A program made the translations under genes and the position numbers. DNA of 64,000 bases from CAVSUR01 sp963731285 (GTDB lineage Bacteria; Actinomycetota; Actinomycetes; Streptosporangiales; Streptosporangiaceae): contig CAVSUR010000009.1 of the NCBI GenBank assembly GCA_963731285.1, forward strand, positions 62,001-126,000, written 5' to 3'. Every line of letters starts with the position of its first letter. The stretch's first letter is position 1. Positions 30,317-37,679 of this stretch are shown here, piece by piece. A model generated the notes under the pieces. The model saw only the letters and a list, made by a program, of their open reading frames with translations. It had not been told where the DNA came from and ran no database searches.

Positions 30317-30753
30317 CAGATGCTCTGCGCCAGCCGCTCGAGCAGCGGCGCGGCGGCCATCAGCTGCCTAAGCTCGGCGCGGGTGAACCCGGCCGACAGG
30401 GCCGTGGCCAGCTGCTGCGTCCGCGCGCTCCGCTTGTCCCGCAGCGCCTGCCGCCCGGCCGCGGTGACCGACAGCACGACCCTCCTGCCGTCTGCGGGAT
30501 CGGCGCGGCGCTCAACCAGGCCGCGCGCCTCCAGCGCGCCGAGCGTCGCCCCCATACCCTGCGGGGAGATCTGCTCGCGCCGGGCCAGCGCGCTCGCCGT
30601 GGCTGGGCCATCGCGGTCCAGCCACGCCAGCGCCGACCGCCCGGGCAGCGAGAGATCGCCGTCGGCCGGCAGCTGGCGCAGCCGCCGCCGCAGCAAGCCG
30701 ATGCTGACGTACACCGCCGCGGCCACTTCGCCGGCATCGGGGCCCTGAGTCAT
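30316..30753 (-). CDS. MarR-family transcriptional regulator
   Basis: 145 residues. It has the MarR winged helix, with ATASALARREQISPQGMGAT as recognition region, then LEARGLVERRADPADGRR as the wing and VTAAGRQAL. It is followed directly (one-base overlap) by the DHA2 exporter, a standard repressor-pump pair. The AT-rich DNA upstream, around 30757-30795, contains GTTTTATAAAC and TTTGCAAA, short palindromic stretches that could be its operator; this is inference. Confidence 0.9.
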   Translation of the reverse strand: MTQGPDAGEVAAAVYVSIGLLRRRLRQLPADGDLSLPGRSALAWLDRDGPATASALARREQISPQGMGATLGALEARGLVERRADPADGRRVVLSVTAAGRQALRDKRSARTQQLATALSAGFTRAELRQLMAAAPLLERLAQSI

Positions 30754-30890
30754 GTAAGAAAGTTAGTTTTATAAACCCAGCTTTGCAAACCTGACTGGGC
30801 CCCTGGCGTCCGCGGACCTGCGGGGTGATCCTTATGGCATGCTGAGCCCTGCGGGCGGAAGCGCAGACCGGGAAAGAGCGCAGACGATCG

Positions 30891-31571
30891 ATGGCAACTC
30901 CCTCGCTCCGCGACGATCTCGCGCGGATTGAAGCCGTCCAGGCTCATCTGCCGGGTCCGGTGGTAATACTCATCGGCCTGGCGGCAGCCGCAGCGACACT
31001 CCCGGCGGCCTGGGCATACAGCCAGTACCTTTACGTCATCGCCCACGAGGGCGGGCATGCCTTCATGGGATCCCTGATGGGCAGGCGGATTACCAGCGTC
31101 ACGATGAAGCGCGACGGGACCGGGCTAACGATCTCCCAGGGCAAGCCCGGGATCGGCGGGTTCTTGTTCCAGTTTTTTGGCTATCTCGGGCCGAGCGCGT
31201 TCGGCGTCGGCGCGGCCAAGCTGATCCAGCTGGGTCATATCGTCGCCGTGCTGTGGCTGTTTCTCCTGGCACTGCTCGTCCTGCTGTTCGCGGCGCGCGG
31301 CTTTGTCGCGTGGCTGTGCATTAGCTGCACCGGTGCCGGCCTCTTTCTCATCGCTCAGTTCACCCTTGCCGGGGTGCAGGTCGCGGCCGCCTACGGAATT
31401 ACCTGGTTCCTTCTGATATCCGGTGTCGCTATCGTGCTGCGCCACGGCAAGGCCGCGGGAGACGCCTCGCTGCTGAGGACGTCGACGCATCTGCCGGAAG
31501 GATTGTGGCCGCTGCTGTGGTTCGCCGGCAGCACCGCCGCACTCATCACCGGCGCGGTACTGCTCATCTGA
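30891..31571 (+). CDS. M50-family (site-2 protease-like) membrane metallopeptidase
   Basis: 226 residues and about six hydrophobic helices. The zinc motif is AHEGGHAFMGSLMGRR (HExxH) in an early helix. A later DG pair typical of S2P is not obvious, so this resembles the short M50B-like actinobacterial group. Such proteins cleave within membranes or act as hydrophobic scaffolds. It stands alone, with a predicted start at ATG 30891. Confidence 0.82.
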   Translation: MATPSLRDDLARIEAVQAHLPGPVVILIGLAAAAATLPAAWAYSQYLYVIAHEGGHAFMGSLMGRRITSVTMKRDGTGLTISQGKPGIGGFLFQFFGYLGPSAFGVGAAKLIQLGHIVAVLWLFLLALLVLLFAARGFVAWLCISCTGAGLFLIAQFTLAGVQVAAAYGITWFLLISGVAIVLRHGKAAGDASLLRTSTHLPEGLWPLLWFAGSTAALITGAVLLI

Positions 31572-31659
31572 GCCGCCTCGCGGGTCAGGCTGCGTATCTG
31601 GACGGCCCGGGGCCGCTCTGAACCAGGCGAAGGCCGCAACGAGCAAGGAGGTGAGATCA

Positions 31660-31908
31660 GTGCTCGAACTCATTGGCTGCCCCGAATGCGCGCGCCCTGC
31701 GGAGATCACCGACCGGTTCACGCTGCCCAGCACGGACGGGCCCGTCGATCACGTCGTGCTCCACTGCGCGGGCGGGCATCACTTCCGGATGCCGTCGGAC
31801 CTGCTGCCCGCCTATGCGCAGGCCGGCTCCGGGCCGGGGCTCGATCTGCCGCGCCCTGATCATCCAGGCACGTGCTGGCCGGCTTCACTGCTGCCCGTGC
31901 TGAGCTGA
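31660..31908 (+). CDS. Small CxxC/HCxxGH protein, unknown function
   Basis: 82 residues starting at GTG 31660, nine bases after a strong AAGGAG (31645-31650); an in-frame GTG at 31651 overlaps that site. It contains CPECARP near the N-terminus and HCAGGHHF in the middle, a likely single zinc site. The remaining sequence has no recognised fold. It converges with the Cys-rich precursor gene, whose stop is about 40 bases away. Possibly a small regulator; no role assigned. Confidence 0.6.
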   Translation: MLELIGCPECARPAEITDRFTLPSTDGPVDHVVLHCAGGHHFRMPSDLLPAYAQAGSGPGLDLPRPDHPGTCWPASLLPVLS

Positions 31909-31949
31909 CGCCCCGCTCCCGCGCCCGGAGCGCCGGTGCCGGCCGCGCG

Positions 31950-32645
31950 CTAGCGCAACGCGCGGGACGCGGCGGCCAGCTGGCGCAGCAGGGATGCCTT
32001 CAGCTCGTCCAGGTCAAAGGCGGACTGCGGCTGCTGGCCCTCTTCCGGGGGCGCGGTCTCCCGGCTGTCCCCGCAGGCGCTGGGAACCTCGCAGATGCTG
32101 GCGGTGGGCCCGCAGGCACTCTCCTGCTCACAGCGGGACGCGTCCGGGCACAGGCTCTCGACCGGGCAGACGCTGCGGGGCTCGCAGATGCTGCGGGGCC
32201 CGCAGGCACTGAGCGGCGGGTGGCAGGTGCTGGCCGGCGTGCAGGCGGTGGCGCCGGGCTCGCAGGTCGTGAACGGGCCGCAGTTGCTTTCCGGGCCGCA
32301 GATGCTGGGCTGCGGGCAGGTGCTCGGCGGGTCGCAGATGCTGCCCGCGTCGCAGCTGGCGCCGACGTCGCAGCCGGTCTCCCCGATGCAGACGCTGGCC
32401 TCAAGATCACATCCGCTGGCGTCCGGGCAGCTGGCGGCCAGATCACAGGTGCTGATGCCGTCGCAGCTGCTGTCCTCGCAGCTGCTGCCGTCGCAGCTGC
32501 TGTCGTCGCAGCCGCTGAGATCGCATATCTCATCCGGGGCGACGGGATGGAGGCCGGGACGGCTTGGCGCCGGCTCCCCGGCCGGCTCCGTTCCGCCCGT
32601 CCGGCCGGCCGGGACGACGACCATCAGCTCCCGCATCTCGAACAT
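31950..32645 (-). CDS. Cys-rich repetitive protein, candidate lanthipeptide precursor
   Basis: 231 residues. A short N-terminal segment (MFEMRELMVVVPAG, about residues 1-39) precedes a domain from residue 41 to 191 containing 26 cysteines. It is built from 25 consecutive units of Cys, 3-4 residues, then Ser or Thr one or two residues before the next Cys (examples CDPPST, CPQPSI, CGPESN, CEPRSV). A cysteine-free tail of 40 residues ends in an amphipathic stretch, FDLDELKASLLRQLAAASRA. The start at 32645 is preceded by AGGAAAGG. The gene is the last of a three-gene operon with a LanC fusion and a HopA1-type lyase, so it is probably their substrate. Mature form and activity are unknown. Confidence 0.75.
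   Translation of the reverse strand: MFEMRELMVVVPAGRTGGTEPAGEPAPSRPGLHPVAPDEICDLSGCDDSSCDGSSCEDSSCDGISTCDLAASCPDASGCDLEASVCIGETGCDVGASCDAGSICDPPSTCPQPSICGPESNCGPFTTCEPGATACTPASTCHPPLSACGPRSICEPRSVCPVESLCPDASRCEQESACGPTASICEVPSACGDSRETAPPEEGQQPQSAFDLDELKASLLRQLAAASRALR
32073..32525 (-). repeat. Tandem 15-21 base coding repeats of the Cys-rich protein
   Basis: The DNA under residues 41-191 repeats with a period near 18 bases, each unit beginning with a Cys codon. The strongest identity is at the 5' end of the gene, where units around 32460-32520 share GCAGCTGCTG (plus strand). Unit lengths of five, six and seven codons coexist, so expansion by slippage or unequal exchange is likely. The repeat also makes opposite-strand frames look protein-like. 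Confidence 0.8.
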
Positions 32646-32695
32646 GGCACCCGCCTTTCCTGAATCTGCCCGTCGGCTGGCCGCCGCCGAGGCGG

Positions 32696-35026
32696 CTACC
32701 ACCGCTCTGTTTCGAACATCGGCATGACCGCCGATGCTGGTGCCCGCAGGTCACTGACCAGCACGGACAGCGCCAGCGGTCCCTTGTACAGGCTGTTGCT
32801 CAGCAGCGGCTCCGGCTGGCCGCGGTCCAGCCCGCGCCGGGTCAGCTGGCCGGCCTGGCGCAGCCAGCCCTCCGCTGCGGTGCAGCGGTACACGGCGAGC
32901 AGCGCATAGGCGGCTCCGGCGAGGCCGCAGCACAGGCTGGTGTTGCGACCGGGCATCCGGGCGGCATGCCGGGCCGCGGCGGCCGCCAGCGCGAGGTAGT
33001 CGGCGCCGAGGGACCGGCTGACCTCGCAGAGCAGCAGCACGTGCCCGGCGGAGCCGTGGCACCAGCCGTGCCAGGGAGCAGCCGCACGGTCATCCGCGGC
33101 GGGCAGCCGCGGCCACCAGGCCTCCCCGGGCCTGGTCTGCCGCGCCTGGTCCACCAGCTCGGCCAGCAGCGAGAGCGCGGCGCCGGGAACATCGCGGCCG
33201 CGCAGCCTGCACCAGGTGAAGGTGGCGAACAGCACGCCGGCCCAGCCGTGCGCCGCGCCGAGGTAGGCCGCCTCGCAGCCGGGCACCTCGTCGGCCAGCC
33301 GCCAGTCGCGCTCCCACAGCCCGCTGAGCACCGCGTCCCCGCGGTCGCGCAGGCCCGCGGTCCCGGCGCGCGGCAGCGCCGCGAGCGCGTGCGCGCAGGC
33401 CAGCAGCTGCCCCGCGCGCCCGGTGGTCACGTCCAGCCGGTCGTCACCGGGCTCGAGTGCGCCGAGCATCCGCCGCAGGGCCGGCTGCCACGGCTCGCCG
33501 GCCAGGCAGGCGACGATCGCCTCGGTCAGGTGCACGCCCAGTGCCGAGTGGTAGAGGCTCGCGGTTCCCACGGTGTCCGTGTCGATGCCGAGCGCGGAAT
33601 TGGTGAACGCGCCCGGCGCCGGCGCCAGCTGGGCGGCCGTCCTGGCGTAGGTCAGCGCGCTGGCCAGCAGCACGCCGTCCTGCTCGGCCTGGGCCCGGCG
33701 GTACCAGGCGTACCCGACGCCGGCCGCGCCGTAGTTAATGCTGGCCAGCGGCGGGTACAGGCTGCGGGTCAGCTCGCCGGCGGGCTGGGCGATGACGGGC
33801 GGGCGGACGGCCGGGCGCGGGCGCTCAGGGTCCGCCGCGGCCGCCTGCTGCGCGACGGCACCGACCGCGTCCGCCAGGCCGCGCGCTGATGGATACCGGC
33901 CGGCCGGATCGGCGCTGAGCGCGGGGCGCAGCGCCGCCTCCAGGTCCGGCCAGCCGCGCGCGCCCGCGTCGGCGAAGCTGCGGAGCCGCCCGGCCGCGAT
34001 GGCCTGCCGGAACTGCTGTGTGCTCAGCGTCCGGTCGAAGGGGAAGGCGCCGGTGGCCAGCTCGAAGCACAGGCAGCCGACGGCGTACTGCTCGCTGGCC
34101 CGGGTCGCGGCCCGGAACCGGCCGCCGCCTGCCCACAGCTCGGGCGCCCGGTAGCAGTCGACGCCGCCGCGCGGGGCGCCCGCGGTGCCGTAGGCGGTCC
34201 CGCCGGCCCGCACGGCGAAGCCGAAGTCGAGGATGCTGACCTGCACCGGGTCCAGCCGGGCCAGCACGTTGCGGGGCTGCACGTCACCGTGGATGACGCC
34301 GTGCTCGTGCAGCTCGGCGTAGGCCCGGGTGAGCTGCGCCAGCAGCGCGAGCAGGCTGACCCGCGACATCGGCATGGGCCGCTGGCGGAGCTGCGCGGCG
34401 GCGGACGTGCAGTGCAGGCCGGCCCGGTGCTGCAGGACCAGGTACGGCTCGTCGAGGCCGGCATCGCCCTCGACGAGCTGCGGCACAGCCGGGTGAGAGA
34501 TCTGGGCCAGCGCCGCGGCCTCGTTGCGCAATGCGGCCTTCTGCCAGCTGGCGTCCCGGCTGACTACTTTCAGCACGCATTCGCGGCCGCGCCTGGCCAC
34601 CAGGTAGACCTGGGTGTCGGCCAGCACATGCAGCGGCGCGACGACCTCCCAGCCATGCAGGAAGGTCCCGGGCGCCCCCACCGCAGACGCCGGCGGCGGG
34701 ACGGCTGGCGCGTCGTCCACGCAGGTCAGCAGCTGCGAGCGGAGCAGGGATTCCAGCAGCGGCAGCGCCGACTCGAGGATCTCGACCGGGTCGCCGCCGT
34801 CCCGCTCGGCCGCGCGCAGCACGGCGGCGGTGACCGCGGTGGGCTCGCGCAGCAGCTCAAGAAAACGGCGGGTCGGCTCGTCGATCAGGCGGCTGGTGGC
34901 CCGCAGGCCGGGAGCGCTGAGCGCTGCCGTCCACTCGGCGGGCTGCGCGCTGAAGGCCGGCGGCCACTGCGCTCGCGGCACGATCTGCACACCGGGCCGC
35001 AGCTGCACCCGCACGTCGCCGAGCAT
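32696..35026 (-). CDS. Protein kinase-LanC fusion, lanthipeptide synthetase-like
   Basis: 776 residues. Residues 1 to about 110 are a poorly conserved, possibly winged-helix domain, not the lyase domain of canonical class III/IV enzymes. Residues about 120-390 are a kinase with Lys153 (VLKVV), catalytic HGDVQPRN (246-253) and LDFGF (D267). Residues about 420-770 are a LanC cyclase domain with AAHGWAG (H593), GWCHGSAG (C656) and SLCCGLAG (C699, C700). The last motif has Cys instead of the usual His, giving three Cys zinc ligands as in ProcM-like synthetases. The start overlaps the HopA1 stop by one base. It probably phosphorylates Ser/Thr and later closes thioether rings. Confidence 0.9.
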   Translation of the reverse strand: MLGDVRVQLRPGVQIVPRAQWPPAFSAQPAEWTAALSAPGLRATSRLIDEPTRRFLELLREPTAVTAAVLRAAERDGGDPVEILESALPLLESLLRSQLLTCVDDAPAVPPPASAVGAPGTFLHGWEVVAPLHVLADTQVYLVARRGRECVLKVVSRDASWQKAALRNEAAALAQISHPAVPQLVEGDAGLDEPYLVLQHRAGLHCTSAAAQLRQRPMPMSRVSLLALLAQLTRAYAELHEHGVIHGDVQPRNVLARLDPVQVSILDFGFAVRAGGTAYGTAGAPRGGVDCYRAPELWAGGGRFRAATRASEQYAVGCLCFELATGAFPFDRTLSTQQFRQAIAAGRLRSFADAGARGWPDLEAALRPALSADPAGRYPSARGLADAVGAVAQQAAAADPERPRPAVRPPVIAQPAGELTRSLYPPLASINYGAAGVGYAWYRRAQAEQDGVLLASALTYARTAAQLAPAPGAFTNSALGIDTDTVGTASLYHSALGVHLTEAIVACLAGEPWQPALRRMLGALEPGDDRLDVTTGRAGQLLACAHALAALPRAGTAGLRDRGDAVLSGLWERDWRLADEVPGCEAAYLGAAHGWAGVLFATFTWCRLRGRDVPGAALSLLAELVDQARQTRPGEAWWPRLPAADDRAAAPWHGWCHGSAGHVLLLCEVSRSLGADYLALAAAAARHAARMPGRNTSLCCGLAGAAYALLAVYRCTAAEGWLRQAGQLTRRGLDRGQPEPLLSNSLYKGPLALSVLVSDLRAPASAVMPMFETERW

Positions 35027-35868
35027 CAGCCGCCGCCTGGAGCGGCGGCCGGCCCTGCAGCGGGCTGATCGGCGAAGAAGCTGTCGGGAACCGACCAGCG
35101 GACGGGGTCGATCCCGCGGTCCCGGCAGTACCGGAGCGCCACCGCGACGGCCGCGCCGGGATCGGGCTCCGCGGCGTCCAGCGCGCCGGCCAGCATCCGG
35201 CAGACCCAGCCGCGCCAGCTCACGGCGCCGCCGGAGGCCGGCAGCGGGTCCAGCCCGGTGTACACCGACGCGGACAGCCGCTCGGCGAACGGCAGCCCGG
35301 TCGCCGGGATCCCGTCAAGCACCGGGGCCAGCGCGGCGGCGACGGCCTGCGCATGCGCCCGGTCCCTGGTATAGATCACGATCCGGTCGGGACGGCGCAG
35401 GTTGGCGTAGTCGGCGCCGAATTTCAGCACCGGCACGGCCGACTCGCGGGCCACCGCGAACACCGCGCGCAGCACGGCCGGGAGCTGATCGACGGCCACG
35501 GTGGCATAGACCTTGCGGGTGCCGGCGATGGTGCTGCCGCCTGCCGCCTCCAGGCTCCGCCAGCTCAGCCAGCTCCCGGCGCCGTCGGCCAGCCGGTAAC
35601 CGCCGGCCGCGCCGTCCCGGTCCGCGCCGGCGGCCGCGATGAGCTGCTGGCGGGCGGCGACCGGGTCGCCGAGCAGCCGCTGGTGCGCCGGGCTGCGCGG
35701 TACGGAGTTGAACTGGTAAAGCCGCCGGTAGGTCTGGCCCGGCGGGTCACCGCGCCAGCGTGCGGCGTACTGCAGCGCGAGCAGCGAGACGCCGGGATCA
35801 GCCGTAACGGGCGGTCCGGGGCGGACATCGGCGACCGCGGGACGCAACGCCAGAGCGGCTAACTGCAT
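35026..35868 (-). CDS. HopA1-family (type III effector-like) lyase protein
   Basis: 280 residues; the ATG at 35868 has GGAAGG upstream, ruling out the longer frame. Family segments are YRRLYQFNSV (about 47-56), KVYATVAVDQ, LKFGADYANLRRPDRIVIYT (148-167) and SWRGWVCRM. HopA1-domain proteins act as phospho-Ser/Thr lyases in class V lanthipeptide (lexapeptide, cacaoidin) and thioamitide pathways, working with a separate kinase. Here it is coupled by a one-base overlap to a kinase-LanC fusion that lacks its own lyase, so it most likely performs elimination. A defence or effector role is less likely. Confidence 0.88.
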   Translation of the reverse strand: MQLAALALRPAVADVRPGPPVTADPGVSLLALQYAARWRGDPPGQTYRRLYQFNSVPRSPAHQRLLGDPVAARQQLIAAAGADRDGAAGGYRLADGAGSWLSWRSLEAAGGSTIAGTRKVYATVAVDQLPAVLRAVFAVARESAVPVLKFGADYANLRRPDRIVIYTRDRAHAQAVAAALAPVLDGIPATGLPFAERLSASVYTGLDPLPASGGAVSWRGWVCRMLAGALDAAEPDPGAAVAVALRYCRDRGIDPVRWSVPDSFFADQPAAGPAAAPGGG

Positions 35869-35928
35869 CGCCTTACCTTCCGACGGACGCCACCGGAGCG
35901 GCGGCACGAGAGATCACTTCGCGCAGCC

Positions 35929-35969
35929 GGCTAACAGCCCACAGGCTAACGGCTTTACTTTTGCTTTAC
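35929..35969. promoter_or_regulatory. Direct repeats upstream of the RiPP-like operon
   Basis: On the plus strand GGCTAAC occurs at 35929-35935 and 35944-35950. GCTTTAC occurs at 35952-35958 and 35963-35969, a 7-base repeat with a 4-base spacer. Heptamers at 11-base period are typical of SARP-type activator sites. They lie 61-101 bases before the HopA1 start. No regulator gene is adjacent, so function is inferred. Confidence 0.45.
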
Positions 35970-36042
35970 CAGGTGTCCCGGAGTGCCTTACCTGGTGCGG
36001 GGCGCGCGGTCCCCGAGCCTGCCGGCACCGGGCGGGCGGCCG

Positions 36043-36606
36043 TCAGGGCCTGCGGTCTGCGGGCAGCGAGGTGACGAGCACGTCGGACACGGGCGAGCCG
36101 GGGCGGGGATCGCGCGTCCGCCCGACTTTCCGCCACCCCCATTTCCTGAAGGCATTCTGCGCCGGGGCAGCCGCGGGCAGGACGGTCAGCGTCGCCCGTT
36201 CCTCGGGCCGGCTCCCCAGCACCAGGTCGTGCAGGGCCTGCGCGATGCCCTGCCGCCGCCAGGACGCGCGGACCAGCAGCTCGGCCAGTGCGAAGGTGCG
36301 GCCGGGATGCTCGGCGGTGATCTCGTCCGGCAGCGGGGCGGTCAGGTGCCGCCACCAGGAGGTGGACGGCCGGAGCGGCATCCCGGACGCGTATCCGACC
36401 AGGTATCCGCCATGGCGCGCCTCGGCAAGGACGAAGCCCGGCTGGCGGCGCTGGACCCGGAATCGGGCCGCCAACAGCGCGGCGTCAGCATCCTGCCAGT
36501 ACGGCGGGCCGGCATAGACCTCGGCGCGCAGAGCCTGGAATTCGTCCGCGTGCGCCGCGGCCTGGGTCCCGTCGAGCAACTGGAACGTAACCCCAGGCGC
36601 GGGCAC
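36043..36606 (-). CDS. GNAT-family N-acetyltransferase
   Basis: About 187 residues with the GNAT core: a strand with FVLAEARHGGYLVGYASG, then ALAELLVRASWRRQGIAQALHD, which contains the acetyl-CoA pyrophosphate loop (RRQGIA). The end is AFRKWGWRKVGRTRD. Substrate is unknown. I prefer GTG 36606, five bases after GGGAGG on this strand, over the frame opening at 36648. It lies upstream of the RiPP-like operon in the same direction, 174 bases away, but a direct link is unproven. Confidence 0.82.
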   Translation of the reverse strand: MPAPGVTFQLLDGTQAAAHADEFQALRAEVYAGPPYWQDADAALLAARFRVQRRQPGFVLAEARHGGYLVGYASGMPLRPSTSWWRHLTAPLPDEITAEHPGRTFALAELLVRASWRRQGIAQALHDLVLGSRPEERATLTVLPAAAPAQNAFRKWGWRKVGRTRDPRPGSPVSDVLVTSLPADRRP

Positions 36607-36625
36607 GACCACCTCCCTGCCGGTG

Positions 36626-36838
36626 TCAGATCTGCAGCAGGTCCGCAAGGCGGGACCGTTGCTGGACCGGGGTGCCCAGCAGCAGCCCGTCGGACTTGGC
36701 CCGGCGGTAAAACAGCCCGGCGTCGTGCTCCCATGTGTAGCCGATGCCGCTGTGGTACTGCACCATTGCGCGCGCGCCGGCGAAGAACGCCGGACCGGCG
36801 CAGGAGAAGCAGGCGATGCAGGGCCGGCCTGCCGCCGA
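36626..36838 (-). pseudogene. Acyl-CoA dehydrogenase, C-terminal remnant
   Basis: The last 50 or so residues of an acyl-CoA dehydrogenase are recognisable: AMVQYHSGIGYTWEHDAGLF, then YRRAKSDGLLLG and a final RSRLADLL before the stop at 36626. The GGIGYTWEH-type motif is the conserved C-terminal flavin-side signature. Everything upstream of about 36838 is missing and replaced by a different truncated gene on the opposite strand. No function is expected. Confidence 0.75.
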
Positions 36839-37103
36839 CGACCCGAGCCGCTCCCCGGACAACATCGCCGCCCTCGCGCTCTACCTGGCCAGCCCCCGCT
36901 CGGACTGGCTGTCCGGCCGGGTCCTGGGCTCGATGGGCTTCACCGTCAGCCTGTATCAGAACCCGACGGTGGTAGCCGAGGCCACCTCCGACGGGCCCTG
37001 GGACTTCGACGACCTGACCGGCCAGCTGGATAGCACCTTCCGCGGCCAGGCCGAGGGCCTGCCGCCCAGCCTGTTCGCCAGCCAGGTCAGCCGCGCGGGC
37101 TGA
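36838..37103 (+). pseudogene. Short-chain dehydrogenase/reductase, C-terminal remnant
   Basis: About 85 residues matching the C-terminal end of an SDR oxidoreductase: DNIAALALYLASPRSDWLSG, GRVLGSMGFTVSLYQNP, then GPWDFDDLTGQLDSTF and a stop at 37103. The Rossmann fold with its TGxxxGxG and YxxxK motifs is absent. The fragment abuts the acyl-CoA dehydrogenase remnant head to head, so one deletion probably removed the 5' parts of both. Confidence 0.75.
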
Positions 37104-37582
37104 CCAGCATGGGGCACGGCCGATTCCCGCAAACGGATCGGCTTGCGGCAGGCAGAGGCGGAGCACGGTGCGCCGCCGTTGAGCGGAGAGGAACTCGGCG
37201 ATGACGACCACGCAGACACGGATCGGCGAACAGCCGCAGGCGCGGATGCCGAACCCCATGACGGCGCCAACGACGGTCAGGCCCACCCAGACGTTTTTGG
37301 TCGGTGACTACGTAAGGTCATTGGAGCGAATGGCTTGCTACCGTGTCTGCGTGTTCTTGCTGAGCCGGGAAGTTGCGCTGTGGGGCTCTGCTGCTGATGA
37401 ACGTGCCGATGAGAAAGCGGGCGGCAGGCACGAAACGACGCGTTGTCGAGCGAAGCGGTAGGAGCCGTCAGGTCAGGTCAGGTCAGGTCAGGGCTTGCGA
37501 AGTGATCAGAGTTCTAATTCTCTGCCCGTCGCGGGTACCGGCCTCATCGTCCCGCGACGTTCCCGGTTGGAGATCTCGTGAA
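37104..37582. other. Intergenic stretch with no clear gene
   Basis: Between the SDR remnant and the truncated uraH. A small frame at 37201 begins MTTTQTRIGEQPQARMPNPM but has no supporting domain. The only structure is the short pentamer array described separately. The purine-island promoter for uricase may lie here, but I cannot define it. Confidence 0.4.
37467..37490. repeat. GGTCA pentanucleotide tandem repeat
   Basis: Four full copies of GGTCA plus a partial leading GTCA. Short and likely slippage-derived; it lies in non-coding DNA upstream of the uraH remnant. Confidence 0.7.
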
Positions 37583-37672
37583 TCGGTGACCTTTTTGCCG
37601 GCCGACGCCACGGCGCACTACCACGTGCCCTTGCTGGTCTCCCCGTTCGCCTACTCCACCTACCGAGGGAGC
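37583..37672 (+). pseudogene. Second uraH, C-terminal 30-residue remnant
   Basis: The reading frame spells VTFLPADATAHYHVPLLVSP followed by FAYSTYRGS, the end of a 5-hydroxyisourate hydrolase, about 85% identical over the last 20 residues to the intact protein at 28206-28526. The N-terminal three quarters are absent and the normal stop after YRGS is lost. It ends eight bases before uricase, which suggests the ancestral gene order uraH-uricase. Confidence 0.85.
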
Positions 37673-37679
37673 TTTACCC

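Noticed and set aside
31872..32727. Long plus-strand open frames across the Cys-rich gene that also look repetitive
   Set aside because: They mirror the codon repeat on the minus strand, have no good start signal, and run against the HopA1-LanKC operon. The minus-strand frame has an AGGAAAGG site and operon spacing.
35026..35868. HopA1 protein as a secreted type III effector
   Set aside because: There is no type III secretion context in an actinomycete, and coupling to a kinase-LanC gene fits RiPP biosynthesis better.
37467..37490. GGTCA array as a possible CRISPR or regulatory array
   Set aside because: Units are five bases with no spacers; it is a simple tandem repeat.
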